DNA from: Burkholderiales bacterium
Lineage (GTDB): Bacteria; Pseudomonadota; Gammaproteobacteria; Burkholderiales; Burkholderiaceae_C
Direction of reading: 5' to 3'
Length of the DNA: 64,000 nucleotides
Assembly (NCBI GenBank): GCA_016703325.1
Contig: JADJCH010000018.1
Coordinates: 62,001 to 126,000 of the forward strand
The translations under genes and the position numbers were made by a program. Below, in pieces: positions 1-9,406 of the stretch. The notes under the pieces were generated by a model. That model was not told the origin of the DNA and made no database searches. It saw only the letters and a program-made list of their open reading frames with translations. Numbering within the stretch: the first letter of the stretch is position 1; every line of letters begins with the position of its first letter.

Positions 1-1044
1 CAGCACGCCGATGGACAGGAACATGGCGCCGGAGACGAAGCCGTGGCTGATCATCTGCACCAGACCACCGGAGATGCCCAGTTCGCTGAAGATGAAGAAA
101 CCCAGCGTGACGAAACCCATGTGGGCGATCGACGAATAGGCCACCAGCTTCTTCATGTCGTTCTGCACCAGCGCCACCAGGCCGATGTAGATCACCGCGA
201 TCAGGGAGATCGTGATGATGAACGGCGCGTAGGTCTGCGCCGCATCCGGCACGATCGGCAGCGAGAAGCGCAGGAAGCCGTAGGCCCCCAGCTTCAGCAT
301 GATGGCCGCCAGCACCACCGACCCCCCGGTGGGCGCTTCAACGTGGGCGTCCGGCAACCAGGTGTGCACCGGCCACATCGGCACCTTCACCGCAAAGGCG
401 GCAAAGAATGCAAAGAACAACAAGGCCTGTGAACTCGCATCCAGCGGCAGCTTGTGCCAGGCCAGGATGTCGAAGTTGCCACCCGACTTCCAGTACAGGT
501 AGATCAGCGCGATCAGCATCAGCAGCGAACCGGCCAGCGTGTACAGGAAGAACTTGAAGGCCGCGTAGACGCGCCGAGGACCGCCCCAGACACCGATGAT
601 GATGTACATCGGAATCAGCGTGGCCTCGAAGAACACGTAGAACAGCAGGCCGTCCACCGCGCTGAACACACCCACCATCAGGCCGGAGAGGATCAGGAAG
701 GCGCCCATGTACTGGTGCACCCGCTCGGTGATCACTTCCCAGGCCGAGATCACCACGATGATGGTGATGAAGGCGGTGAGCAGCACGAACCAGACCGAGA
801 TGCCGTCCACACCCAGGTGGTAGCGCACGTTGAAGCGCTCGATCCAGGGCAGATTCTCCTGGAACTGCATCGCCGCGGTGGCGACATCGAAACTGGTCAC
901 CAGCGGCAGCGTCACCAGGAAGCTGACGACGGCCCCCACCAGCGCGATCCAGCGGACCGTGCCGGCGTTGTCGTCACGGCCCAGCGCCAGAAGCAGCGCG
1001 CCAAAGGCAATCGGGATCCAGATGGAGAGCGAGAGGTATGCCAT
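1..1044 (-). CDS. nuoM: NADH-quinone oxidoreductase subunit M (partial, 3' end beyond window)
   Basis: This is the N-terminal 348 residues of the proton-pumping antiporter-like subunit M of complex I. The ATG at 1044 follows a GGAGG Shine-Dalgarno about eight bases upstream and begins MAYLSLSIWIPIAFGALLL. The visible part is almost all membrane helix and includes the conserved antiporter segment around AAIMLKLGAYGFLRF with its helix-embedded lysine. NuoM proteins are usually near 490-500 residues, so about 140 residues are missing because the window starts inside the gene. It lies 16 bases after the nuoL stop, the last visible cistron of the nuo operon; nuoN is expected next outside the window. 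Family assignment is firm from order and sequence. Confidence 0.95.
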   Translation of the reverse strand, partial: MAYLSLSIWIPIAFGALLLALGRDDNAGTVRWIALVGAVVSFLVTLPLVTSFDVATAAMQFQENLPWIERFNVRYHLGVDGISVWFVLLTAFITIIVVISAWEVITERVHQYMGAFLILSGLMVGVFSAVDGLLFYVFFEATLIPMYIIIGVWGGPRRVYAAFKFFLYTLAGSLLMLIALIYLYWKSGGNFDILAWHKLPLDASSQALLFFAFFAAFAVKVPMWPVHTWLPDAHVEAPTGGSVVLAAIMLKLGAYGFLRFSLPIVPDAAQTYAPFIITISLIAVIYIGLVALVQNDMKKLVAYSSIAHMGFVTLGFFIFSELGISGGLVQMISHGFVSGAMFLSIGVL

Positions 1045-1060
1045 GTTGAGGTCCTCCCGT

Positions 1061-3061
1061 TCAGCGGGCCAGCCACACGAACCAGGTCATCAGCGCGAAG
1101 ACGCCGATGAGCATGACCAGTGCGTAGTGGTAGATGTAGCCCGTCTGGAACAGACGCACCAGCGATGCGACCCAGCCGACCACGCGGGCCGAGCCGTTGA
1201 TCACCAGACCGTCGATCAGGGCCACATCGCCGCCCTTCCACAGACCCCGACCCAGCAGGCGGGCGCCTGCAGCCAGGATGTGTTCGTTGATCCAGTCCAT
1301 GTAGTACTTGTTTTCCATCACGGTCACCAGCGGCGCCAGCACGCGACCCAGCGTCGCGGGCACGCTTGGCACCACCATGTAGAAGACGTAGGCCGTGGCC
1401 ACGCCGGCGGCCGCCAGCCAGAACGGCACGGTCTGGAAGGCATGAGCGGCCATGGCGCCGGCACTGTGGAAGTGCTCGGCCAAATCCTTCATCGCAGCGT
1501 GATGCGCCAGATCGACCGCGATCGCGTCCTTGAAGAAGTCACCGAACAACATCGGCTGGATCGTCAGAAAACCGATCACGACCGAGGGGATCGCCAGCAG
1601 CAGCAGCGGGGCGGTCACCACCCACGGAGACTCGTGCGGGGTGTGGTCATGATCACCGTGGTCGTCATGGTGGTCGTGTTCGCCCGGGAAGGGTTTGTGG
1701 TGGAAGTGCTCCTTGCCGTGGAAGACCAGGAAGTACATCCGGAAGGAATAGAACGCCGTCACGAACACACCGATCACGGCCGCCCAGTAGGCCCAATGGG
1801 CGGCGGGCAGGTGACTGGCGTGCAGCGCCTCGATGATCGAATCCTTCGAGTAGAAGCCGGAGAAGAACGGGGTGCCGATCAGGGCCAGAGAACCCAGCAG
1901 CGACGTGATCCAGGTGATGGGCATGTACTTGCGCAGGCCGCCCATGTTGCGGATGTCCTGATCGTGGTGCATGCCGATGATCACCGAGCCCGCGGCCAGG
2001 AACAGCAGTGCCTTGAAGAAGGCGTGCGTCATCAGGTGGAACACCGCGACCGAGTAGGCCGATGCCCCCAGTGCCATGGTCATGTAACCCAGCTGCGACA
2101 GCGTGGAGTAGGCCACCACCCGCTTGATGTCGTTCTGGATGATGCCCAGGAAGCCCATGAACAACGCGGTGATCGCGCCGATGATCAGGATGAAGTTCAG
2201 CGCAGTGTCCGACAGCTCGAACAGCGGAGACATGCGCGCCACCATGAAGATGCCGGCGGTCACCATCGTCGCGGCGTGGATCAGCGCGGAGATCGGGGTC
2301 GGACCTTCCATCGAGTCCGGCAGCCACACGTGCAGCGGAAACTGCGCGCTCTTGCCCATCGCACCGATGAACAGGCAGATGCAGGTCACGGTGATGAGCT
2401 GCCAGTCGCTGCCGGGCAGGGTCAGCTTGCTGTATTCACCCGCCTTGGCGAAGGTTTCGCCGTAGTTGAGCGAGCCGGCATAGGCGGCGATCAGGCCGAT
2501 CCCCAGGATGAAGCCGAAGTCACCCACCCGGTTGACCAGGAAGGCCTTCATGTTGGCGAAGATGGCCGTGGGCTTCTTGAACCAGAAACCGATCAACAGG
2601 TACGACACCAGGCCCACCGCTTCCCAGCCGAAGAACAGCTGCAGGAAGTTGTTGCTCATGACCAGCATGAGCATCGAGAAGGTGAACAGCGAGATGTAGC
2701 TGAAGAAACGCTGGTAGCCCGGATCCTCCTCCATGTAGCCGATGGTGTAGATGTGCACCATCAGCGACACGAAGGTCACCACCACCATCATCATCGCGGT
2801 CAGGCCGTCGACCAGGAAGCCGACCTCCATCTTCAGTCCGCCCAGCACCATCCATTCATAGACGGTGGCGTTGAAGCGGGCGCCGCCGATGACATCCTGC
2901 AGCGTCGAAACCGACAGCAGGAAGGCGATCAACACCCCCAGGATGGTGGCGATGTGGGCACCTCGGCGCCCGATGGACTTGCCGAAGAAGCCGGCGATCA
3001 CGGCCCCGGCCAGCGGTGCCAGCGGCACCGCCAGGAGGGTCGATTGCGAGAGCGCGGACAT
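1061..3061 (-). CDS. nuoL: NADH-quinone oxidoreductase subunit L
   Basis: This is the 666-residue distal antiporter-like membrane subunit of complex I, involved in proton translocation. Many hydrophobic helices are visible, and the antiporter core around DSMEGPTPISALIHAATMV is typical of NuoL. The C-terminal third carries the lateral-helix and anchor segment. An unusual feature is a loop at about residues 449-477 very rich in His and Asp (for example EHDHHDDHGDHDH), lying between transmembrane helices and looking like a metal-binding patch. The ATG at 3061 is 21 bases after the nuoK stop and nuoM follows 16 bases downstream, consistent with one polycistronic transcript. Confidence 0.97.
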   Translation of the reverse strand: MSALSQSTLLAVPLAPLAGAVIAGFFGKSIGRRGAHIATILGVLIAFLLSVSTLQDVIGGARFNATVYEWMVLGGLKMEVGFLVDGLTAMMMVVVTFVSLMVHIYTIGYMEEDPGYQRFFSYISLFTFSMLMLVMSNNFLQLFFGWEAVGLVSYLLIGFWFKKPTAIFANMKAFLVNRVGDFGFILGIGLIAAYAGSLNYGETFAKAGEYSKLTLPGSDWQLITVTCICLFIGAMGKSAQFPLHVWLPDSMEGPTPISALIHAATMVTAGIFMVARMSPLFELSDTALNFILIIGAITALFMGFLGIIQNDIKRVVAYSTLSQLGYMTMALGASAYSVAVFHLMTHAFFKALLFLAAGSVIIGMHHDQDIRNMGGLRKYMPITWITSLLGSLALIGTPFFSGFYSKDSIIEALHASHLPAAHWAYWAAVIGVFVTAFYSFRMYFLVFHGKEHFHHKPFPGEHDHHDDHGDHDHTPHESPWVVTAPLLLLAIPSVVIGFLTIQPMLFGDFFKDAIAVDLAHHAAMKDLAEHFHSAGAMAAHAFQTVPFWLAAAGVATAYVFYMVVPSVPATLGRVLAPLVTVMENKYYMDWINEHILAAGARLLGRGLWKGGDVALIDGLVINGSARVVGWVASLVRLFQTGYIYHYALVMLIGVFALMTWFVWLAR

Positions 3062-3082
3062 GGTTGTTGTTTTCCTTCGGCC

Positions 3083-3388
3083 TCAGCCCTTCAGGGTGTC
3101 GAGTTCGTCGACGTTGATGGTCGAACGATTGCGGAACAGCACCACCAGGATGGCCAGACCAATCGCCGACTCGGCAGCGGCCACCGTCAGGATGAAGAAG
3201 ACGAAGACCTGCCCCGCCATGTCACCCAGGTAGTGAGAAAACGCCACGAAGTTCAGGTTGACCGCCAGCAGCATCAACTCGATCGCCATCAGCAGCACGA
3301 TCAGGTTCTTGCGGTTCAGGAAGATGCCGATCACCGACAGGGCGAAGAGGATCGCCCCCAGCGTCAGGTAGTGTCCGAGGGTGACCAT
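3083..3388 (-). CDS. nuoK: NADH-quinone oxidoreductase subunit K
   Basis: This is the 101-residue small membrane subunit K of complex I, with three transmembrane helices that carry the buried glutamates of the proton path (seen in IVLLMAIELMLLAVNLN). Its length matches the family exactly. Its ATG shares one base with the nuoJ stop (TGATG at 3390-3386), which indicates translational coupling to nuoJ. It is followed closely by nuoL. Confidence 0.97.
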   Translation of the reverse strand: MVTLGHYLTLGAILFALSVIGIFLNRKNLIVLLMAIELMLLAVNLNFVAFSHYLGDMAGQVFVFFILTVAAAESAIGLAILVVLFRNRSTINVDELDTLKG

Positions 3389-4038
3389 CAGGCTTGTCCT
3401 TTCGACGCGTTGGCATCGGCCGCCGGGGCCGCAACAGACGGGGCCTCGATCACCGGGGCCATCTTCACGATGCGCACACGGTCTGCCGCGCGGGCCCGCA
3501 CCTGCTCACCGGGGTTCTGACCCTTGACATCCTTGCGGCGCCGCAATGTCAGCGCGATCGCCGCGATGATGCCCACCAGCAGCAGCACCGCAGCGATCTG
3601 CAGCGGATACAGGTAGTGGGTGTAGATCTCGACGCCCAGCAGCTTGGAGTTGGGCAGGTTGTTCGGGTTGGTCATCGGCTTGACCGTGGCGACCTGGAAG
3701 CCACGTTGCAGCACCCAGGCCATTTCCAGAGCGATCACCGCGCCGACCACACCGGCCACCGGGAAATGCTTCCAGAAACCCTGCCGCAGCAAGTCGATGT
3801 TGATGTCCAGCATCATCACGACGAACAGGAACAGGACCATCACCGCGCCGACGTAAACCAGCACGAGCGAGATGGCAAGGAACTCGGCCTGCAGCAGCAT
3901 CCACACGCAGGAGGCGTTGAAGAAGGCCAGCACGAGGTACAGCGCGGCATGCACCGGACTACGCGCCGTGATGACGCGAAAGCCGGCAAACAGCAGCACG
4001 GCCGAGAAGACGTAGAAGAGCGCGGTGGTGGTGTCCAT
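3388..4038 (-). CDS. nuoJ: NADH-quinone oxidoreductase subunit J
   Basis: This is a 216-residue membrane subunit J of complex I. The ATG at 4038 (MDTTTALFYVFSAVLLFAG) was chosen because the longer open frame upstream encodes a low-complexity arginine-rich stretch not expected in NuoJ. The helix around EFLAISLVLVYVGAVMVLFLF is the conserved NuoJ transmembrane region containing the pi-bulge helix. The C-terminal roughly 45 residues are a polar Ala/Lys/Arg tail (DVKGQNPGEQVRARA and beyond) longer than in Escherichia coli. The stop overlaps the nuoK start by one base. A 74-base gap separates it from nuoI, the longest gap in the operon. Confidence 0.95.
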   Translation of the reverse strand: MDTTTALFYVFSAVLLFAGFRVITARSPVHAALYLVLAFFNASCVWMLLQAEFLAISLVLVYVGAVMVLFLFVVMMLDINIDLLRQGFWKHFPVAGVVGAVIALEMAWVLQRGFQVATVKPMTNPNNLPNSKLLGVEIYTHYLYPLQIAAVLLLVGIIAAIALTLRRRKDVKGQNPGEQVRARAADRVRIVKMAPVIEAPSVAAPAADANASKGQA

Positions 4039-4112
4039 GGTTCTTTCCGGGCACACGCGAGCGGCGACCAGCGCTGCACCTCCCGATCGGGGTGCAGCGT
4101 CGACCGGCAGCC

Positions 4113-4610
4113 TCAACGGTACTTGGCGTCCGCCTCCTTGTTGGCTGCGATTTCCTTCTCGTAGCGGTCCCCGACTGCGAGCAACATGTCCTTGGTGAAG
4201 TACAGGTCGCCACGCTTCTCGCCGTGGTACTCGAAGATGTGTGTCTCGACGATGGCATCCACCGGGCAGCTTTCTTCACAGAAGCCGCAGAAGATGCACT
4301 TGGTCAGATCGATGTCGTAGCGGCTGGTGCGGCGGCTGCCATCCTCGCGCTGCGCCACCTCGATGGTGATCGCCATGGCGGGACAGACCGCTTCGCACAG
4401 CTTGCAGGCGATGCAGCGCTCTTCACCACTCTCGTAGCGGCGTTGCGCATGCAGGCCACGGAAGCGAGGGCTCAGCGGCGTCTTTTCTTCCGGGAACTGC
4501 ACGGTGATCGTGCGCTGGAAGAAATGGCGACCGGTGAGCTTGAGGCCCTTGAGCAGCTCCAGCAGCATGAAGCTGGAGATGAAGTCCTTGATCGGGGTCA
4601 CGGCTGACAT
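4113..4610 (-). CDS. nuoI: NADH-quinone oxidoreductase subunit I
   Basis: This 165-residue peripheral-arm subunit holds two ferredoxin-type 4Fe-4S clusters (N6a and N6b) that pass electrons from NuoG to NuoB. Both cluster motifs are intact: Cys66/69/72/76 (CIACKLCEAVCP) and Cys105/108/111/115 (CIFCGFCEESCP). The N-terminal amphipathic segment that docks to the membrane arm is present. Start ATG 4610 gives a protein of family length. It sits between nuoH and nuoJ with short spacing. Confidence 0.97.
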   Translation of the reverse strand: MSAVTPIKDFISSFMLLELLKGLKLTGRHFFQRTITVQFPEEKTPLSPRFRGLHAQRRYESGEERCIACKLCEAVCPAMAITIEVAQREDGSRRTSRYDIDLTKCIFCGFCEESCPVDAIVETHIFEYHGEKRGDLYFTKDMLLAVGDRYEKEIAANKEADAKYR

Positions 4611-4632
4611 GGTGGTTTCCTGTGCTCCGTGT

Positions 4633-5691
4633 TCACTTCCAGATGTTGAGGGGCGTCTGCATCCACAGGCCCACCACCACCAGCCAGATCAGCGTGATGG
4701 GGATGAAGATCTTCCAGCCCAGGCGCATGATCTGGTCGTAGCGATAGCGCGGGAACGACGCACGCACCCACAGGAACATCGTGACGACGCAGAAGGTCTT
4801 GATGCCCAGCCAGATCCAGCCCGGGATGAAGCTCAGGAAGCCCACCGGCGCATCCCAGCCACCCAGGAACATGACCACGGTCAGCATCGACACGAGGATC
4901 ATGTTGGCGTATTCGGCCAGGAAGAACATCGCGAACGACATGCCCGAGTACTCGATCATGTGACCGGCCACGATCTCGGCCTCGCCTTCCACCACGTCAA
5001 AGGGGTGGCGGTTCGTCTCGGCCAGGCCGGAGATGAAGTAGACGATGAAGATCGGGAACAGCGACAACCAATTCCAGGACAGGAAGTTCAGGCCCATGTC
5101 GGCGAAGCGGCCCTGGGTCTGGCTCACGACGATGTCCGTCATGTTCAGGCTGCCGGTCACCATCAGCACCACCACGAAGGCAAACCCCATCGCGATCTCG
5201 TAGCTGACCATCTGGGCCGAAGCCCGCATGGCGCCCAGGAAGGCGTACTTCGAGTTGGAGGCCCAGCCGGCGATGATCACGCCGTAGACCTCCAGCGAGG
5301 TGATCGCCATCAGGAACAGCAGACCGGCGTTGACATTGGCCAGCACCACATCCGGGCCGAAGGGGATCACCGCCCAGGCCGCCAGCGCCGGCATGATGGT
5401 CATGATCGGGCCGAGGTAGAACAGGCCCTTGTTGGCCGCTGTCGGGGTGATGATCTCCTTGAAGATCAGCTTGACGGCGTCGGCGATCGGGGTCAGCAGT
5501 CCGTAGGGACCCACGCGGTTCGGGCCCGGGCGCACCTGGGTCCAGGAGATCGCCTTGCGCTCCCACAACGTCAGGTAGGCCACGCAGCCCATCAGGGGCA
5601 GCAGGACCACCACGATCTTGATCAGGGACCAGACCGCGGGCCAGGCGCCACCCAGGGCGGCTGCGCCGGCGGATTGGAAGGTATCCAACAT
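4633..5691 (-). CDS. nuoH: NADH-quinone oxidoreductase subunit H
   Basis: This 352-residue membrane subunit forms the quinone-chamber interface of complex I. The ATG at 5691 (MLDTFQSAG) is preceded by a GGAGGAG Shine-Dalgarno; the open frame continues upstream but overlaps the end of nuoG and is not family-like. The conserved acidic loops of NuoH are visible, such as GLAETNRHPFDVVEGEAEIV and the RVGPNRVGP-like segment PGPNRVGPYGLLTPIADAVK. It follows nuoG after 16 bases. Confidence 0.97.
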   Translation of the reverse strand: MLDTFQSAGAAALGGAWPAVWSLIKIVVVLLPLMGCVAYLTLWERKAISWTQVRPGPNRVGPYGLLTPIADAVKLIFKEIITPTAANKGLFYLGPIMTIMPALAAWAVIPFGPDVVLANVNAGLLFLMAITSLEVYGVIIAGWASNSKYAFLGAMRASAQMVSYEIAMGFAFVVVLMVTGSLNMTDIVVSQTQGRFADMGLNFLSWNWLSLFPIFIVYFISGLAETNRHPFDVVEGEAEIVAGHMIEYSGMSFAMFFLAEYANMILVSMLTVVMFLGGWDAPVGFLSFIPGWIWLGIKTFCVVTMFLWVRASFPRYRYDQIMRLGWKIFIPITLIWLVVVGLWMQTPLNIWK

Positions 5692-5707
5692 CTTCAGCTC
5701 CTCCGGA

Positions 5708-8020
5708 TCAGGCGCGAACGACGCTGACGGCACCGAACAGCGCCCCCAGCTTCGCAGTGGCAGCAACACCGGCCGGGATGCGCACGGTTCCCTCGGCCAG
5801 ACCCGCATCGAGCACGGCCGGCAGCTTGACGGTCTCGCCACCCTGAGTGACGTTGACCGAGTCGCCTGCGTTCATGCCCAGGCGGCCCCACAGGGAAGTG
5901 GGCAGCGACACCTGGATGTCGCGACCGTCGGTGGTCTGCTGCAGCGAGGGTGCGCGACGCACGATGCTGTCGCTGCCATAGATGGCCACGTCGGCCACGC
6001 GCTGCAGCTCGACCTGAGCCACACCGGCCTGCGGCGTGACGCTGGTCTGGTTGGACAGGCGGGCAGCGATCGAGTCGACGGCGCCCAGGGCCTGGGCACG
6101 CACTTCCTCGACGCTCTCCTGCGCAAAACCTGGCAGACCCAGCAGGTTGCCCAGCACGCGCAGCACCTTCCAGCCCGGACGGGTCTCGCCCAGCGGACGC
6201 ACCACGCCATGGAAGGACTGGAGACGGCCTTCTGCGTTGACGAAACTGCCGCCGGTCTCGGTGAATGGCGCGATCGGCAGCAGCACGTGCGCCTGTTCGA
6301 CGTTCGCGGAGAAGGGGCTGAAGGACACCACCAGGTCGGCGGCAGCCAGCGCCTTGGCGGCCTGCGCGGCATCGGCAGCGTCCAGCACCGGCTCGGTGTT
6401 GAACAGCAGGTAGGCCTTGCGGGCCTGGGCCAGCATCGCGCCTGCGCCCAGTCCGCCCTGTTGGGGCTGAGCCTTGACCAGCTGGGCGCCGACGCTGTTG
6501 CCAGCCTCGCCCAGGTAGCCGACGCTGGCACCGCATTGCGCGGCGATCCAGTTCGCCACCGCCAGCAGCTCGGCGGCCTGCGGGTGCGCGGCCGCGGCAT
6601 TGCCCAGCAGCACCGCGGTGCTCTGACCCGACAGCAGGGCATCGGCGATGGCCTGGGCCTGCGCGCCCGGCGTCACCGCCAGTGGCGCGGTCACGCCCTT
6701 GGCCGTGGCGACGGCGGCCGCCACTTCGATCAGGGCCGTGGACCACAGGCTCGGCGCCGCGGAGATGTTCGTCGCGATCGGCATCAGCCAGTCATCGCCG
6801 GCCGAACCGATGCGCAGGATCTGCGCACCATGGCGGGCGGCCTGACGAAGACGCTGCGCGAACAGCGGGTGATCCTTGCGCAAGAACGAACCGACCACCA
6901 GAGCCCGGTCGACCTGGGACAGGCTGGCGATCGACGTGCCCAGCCAGCGCACCGAGCCGGCATCCTGGCGGAAGTCGGCATGGCGCAGACGGTGGTCGAC
7001 GTTGTCGCTGCCCAGGCCGCGCAGCAACTCACCCAGCAGGAACAGCTCTTCGTTGGTGCTGGTGGCGGAAGCCAACGCACCGATCGAAGTCGCGCCGTGC
7101 TGCGCGGAAATTCCCTTGAGCGCCTTGGCGACGTAGTCCAGCGCGCTGTTCCAGTCCACCGCCTTCCATTGGCCACCCTGCTTGAGCATCGGCGTGGTCA
7201 GGCGGGCATCGCTGTTGAGCGCCTCGTAGCTGAAGCGGTCGCGGTCGGCGATCCAGCACTCGTTGACCTCGTCGTTCTCCAGCGGAACGACGCGCATCAC
7301 CTTGTGGTTCTTGACCTGGACGATCAGGTTGGAACCGGTGCTGTCGTGCGGGCTGACGCTCTTGCGGCGCGACAGTTCCCAGGTGCGGGCGCTGTAGCGG
7401 AAGGGCTTGCTGGTGAGCGCGCCGACCGGGCAGATGTCGATCATGTTCCCGGACAGTTCGGAATCGACCGTGCCGTTCAGGAAGGTCGTGATTTCCGAGT
7501 GCTCGCCCCGGTTGACCATGCCCAGCTCCATGCGCCCGGCGATCTCCTGGCCGAAGCGAACGCAGCGGGTGCACTGGATGCAGCGGCTCATCTCCTCCAT
7601 GGAGATCAGCGGACCGACCTCCTTGGCGAAGACGACACGCTTTTCTTCCTCGTAGCGCGAGGCGGTCTTGCCGTAGCCGACCGCCAGGTCCTGCAGCTGG
7701 CACTCGCCGCCCTGATCGCAGATCGGGCAGTCCAGCGGGTGATTGATGAGCAGGAACTCCATCACCGATTGCTGCGCCTTGATCGCCTTATCGCTCTTGG
7801 TGCGAACGATCATGCCCTGCGTGACCGGAGTCGCACAGGCCGGCATGGGCTTGGGAGCCTTTTCGATCTCGACCAGGCACATGCGGCAGTTGGCCGCGAT
7901 CGAGAGCTTCTTGTGGTAGCAGAAGTGAGGGATGTAGGTACCAGCCTGTTCGGCCGCATGCATCACCATGCTGCCGGGGGCCACCTGCACCTTCTTGCCG
8001 TCGAGTTCGATTTCAACCAT
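5708..8020 (-). CDS. nuoG: NADH-quinone oxidoreductase subunit G
   Basis: This 770-residue subunit is the large iron-sulfur protein of the complex I peripheral arm. The N-terminal 2Fe-2S domain has Cys34, Cys45, Cys48 and Cys62. The His-Cys3 4Fe-4S site is His94, Cys98, Cys101 and Cys107, and a further 4Fe-4S set is Cys147, Cys150, Cys153 and Cys197. The remaining two thirds are a molybdopterin-oxidoreductase-like domain that is structural and degenerate in this family. The start at 8020 (MVEIELDGKKVQVAPGSMVM) is the usual one. It lies 15 bases after nuoF. Confidence 0.97.
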   Translation of the reverse strand: MVEIELDGKKVQVAPGSMVMHAAEQAGTYIPHFCYHKKLSIAANCRMCLVEIEKAPKPMPACATPVTQGMIVRTKSDKAIKAQQSVMEFLLINHPLDCPICDQGGECQLQDLAVGYGKTASRYEEEKRVVFAKEVGPLISMEEMSRCIQCTRCVRFGQEIAGRMELGMVNRGEHSEITTFLNGTVDSELSGNMIDICPVGALTSKPFRYSARTWELSRRKSVSPHDSTGSNLIVQVKNHKVMRVVPLENDEVNECWIADRDRFSYEALNSDARLTTPMLKQGGQWKAVDWNSALDYVAKALKGISAQHGATSIGALASATSTNEELFLLGELLRGLGSDNVDHRLRHADFRQDAGSVRWLGTSIASLSQVDRALVVGSFLRKDHPLFAQRLRQAARHGAQILRIGSAGDDWLMPIATNISAAPSLWSTALIEVAAAVATAKGVTAPLAVTPGAQAQAIADALLSGQSTAVLLGNAAAAHPQAAELLAVANWIAAQCGASVGYLGEAGNSVGAQLVKAQPQQGGLGAGAMLAQARKAYLLFNTEPVLDAADAAQAAKALAAADLVVSFSPFSANVEQAHVLLPIAPFTETGGSFVNAEGRLQSFHGVVRPLGETRPGWKVLRVLGNLLGLPGFAQESVEEVRAQALGAVDSIAARLSNQTSVTPQAGVAQVELQRVADVAIYGSDSIVRRAPSLQQTTDGRDIQVSLPTSLWGRLGMNAGDSVNVTQGGETVKLPAVLDAGLAEGTVRIPAGVAATAKLGALFGAVSVVRA

Positions 8021-8035
8021 GTTCGTATGCCCCGG

Positions 8036-9394
8036 TCAGATGTAGAACGGGACCTTGCAGGTCTTGTGTTCGATGTGATGGACAAACTCTTCGCGGAAGT
8101 GCTTGAGCATGCCTCGCACCGGCATCGCCGCCGCGTCACCCAGGGCGCAGATCGTGCGGCCCATGATGTTTTCTGCCACGTTGTCCAACAAGGCCAGATC
8201 GTCCTGGCGACCCTGGCCGTGCTCGATGCGCTCGACCATCTTGTACAGCCAGCCGGTGCCTTCGCGGCAGGGCGTGCACTGTCCGCAGGACTCGTGCGCA
8301 TAGAAGTACGACAGGCGCAGCAGGCTCTTGACCATGCAACGCGTCTCGTCCATGACGATGACAGCACCGGAGCCCAGCATCGAGCCCGCCTTGCTGATGG
8401 AGTCATAGTCCATCGTGCAGGCCATCATGACGTCGGCCGGCAGCACGGGCGAAGACGACCCGCCCGGGATCACGGCTTTGAGCTTCTTGCCGCCCTTGAC
8501 GCCACCCGCCAGCTCCAGCAGCGTCGCGAACGGCGTGCCCATCGGGATCTCGTAGTTGCCGGGACGCTCCACATCGCCAACCATCGAGAAGATCTTGGTT
8601 CCGCCGTTGTTCGGCTTGCCGCACTCCAGGTAGGCCGGCCCGCCGTTGCGGATGATCCAGGGCACCGCGCCGAAGGTCTCGGTGTTGTTGATGGTAGTCG
8701 GCTTGCCGTAAACACCGAAACTGGCCGGGAACGGCGGCTTGAAGCGCGGCTGGCCCTTCTTGCCCTCGATCGACTCGACCAGCGCGGTTTCCTCGCCGCA
8801 GATGTAGGCACCGAAGCCGTGGTGCGCATGAAGCTGGAAGCTGTGGCTCGAACCCAGGATGCTGGCACCCAGGTAGCCGGCCGCCCGGGCCTCTTCAAGG
8901 GCTTCCTCGAAGCGCTCGTAGATCTCGAAGATCTCGCCGTGGATGTAGTTGTAGCCCACCGAGATGCCCATCGCGTAGGCGGCGATGATCATGCCCTCGA
9001 TGACGATGTGCGGGTTGAAGCGCAGGATCTCGCGGTCCTTGCAGGTGCCCGGCTCGCCTTCGTCGGAGTTGCAGACCAGGTACTTCTGCACCGGCAGGGC
9101 GCGGGGCATGAAGCTCCACTTCAGCCCGGTGGGGAAACCCGCACCGCCGCGGCCCCGCAGGCCGGAGGCCTTGACCTCGGCAATGACCTGATCGGGCGTC
9201 ATGCCCTCCCCGCCATCCCGCCCCAGCACCTTGCGCAGGGCTGCGTAACCGCCGCGGGCCTCGTAGTCCTTCAGGCGCCAGTTGCTGCCGTTCAGGCCGG
9301 CATAGATCTGCGGGTTGATGTGCCGGTCGTGGAAACAGGTTTCCAACCCGGTGGCCTGGAAGGCCGAGAGATCGACTGCGATGTTGCGTGCCAT
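8036..9394 (-). CDS. nuoF: NADH-quinone oxidoreductase subunit F
   Basis: This 452-residue subunit binds NADH and FMN and is the electron entry point of complex I. The glycine-rich FMN/NADH loop GRGGAGFPTG occupies residues 81-90, and the 4Fe-4S N3 ligands lie near the C-terminus in ESCGQCTPCREGTGW. Length and order are typical. The ATG at 9394 lies 12 bases after the nuoE stop, so E and F are very likely co-translated, as expected for partners of the NADH dehydrogenase module. Confidence 0.97.
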   Translation of the reverse strand: MARNIAVDLSAFQATGLETCFHDRHINPQIYAGLNGSNWRLKDYEARGGYAALRKVLGRDGGEGMTPDQVIAEVKASGLRGRGGAGFPTGLKWSFMPRALPVQKYLVCNSDEGEPGTCKDREILRFNPHIVIEGMIIAAYAMGISVGYNYIHGEIFEIYERFEEALEEARAAGYLGASILGSSHSFQLHAHHGFGAYICGEETALVESIEGKKGQPRFKPPFPASFGVYGKPTTINNTETFGAVPWIIRNGGPAYLECGKPNNGGTKIFSMVGDVERPGNYEIPMGTPFATLLELAGGVKGGKKLKAVIPGGSSSPVLPADVMMACTMDYDSISKAGSMLGSGAVIVMDETRCMVKSLLRLSYFYAHESCGQCTPCREGTGWLYKMVERIEHGQGRQDDLALLDNVAENIMGRTICALGDAAAMPVRGMLKHFREEFVHHIEHKTCKVPFYI

Positions 9395-9406
9395 TGCGTC
9401 CGCCCC

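Noticed and set aside
830..3520. 896-codon plus-strand open frame with His runs opposite nuoK-nuoL
   Set aside because: Shadow of nuoK/nuoL; the His runs are reverse readings of membrane-protein codons.
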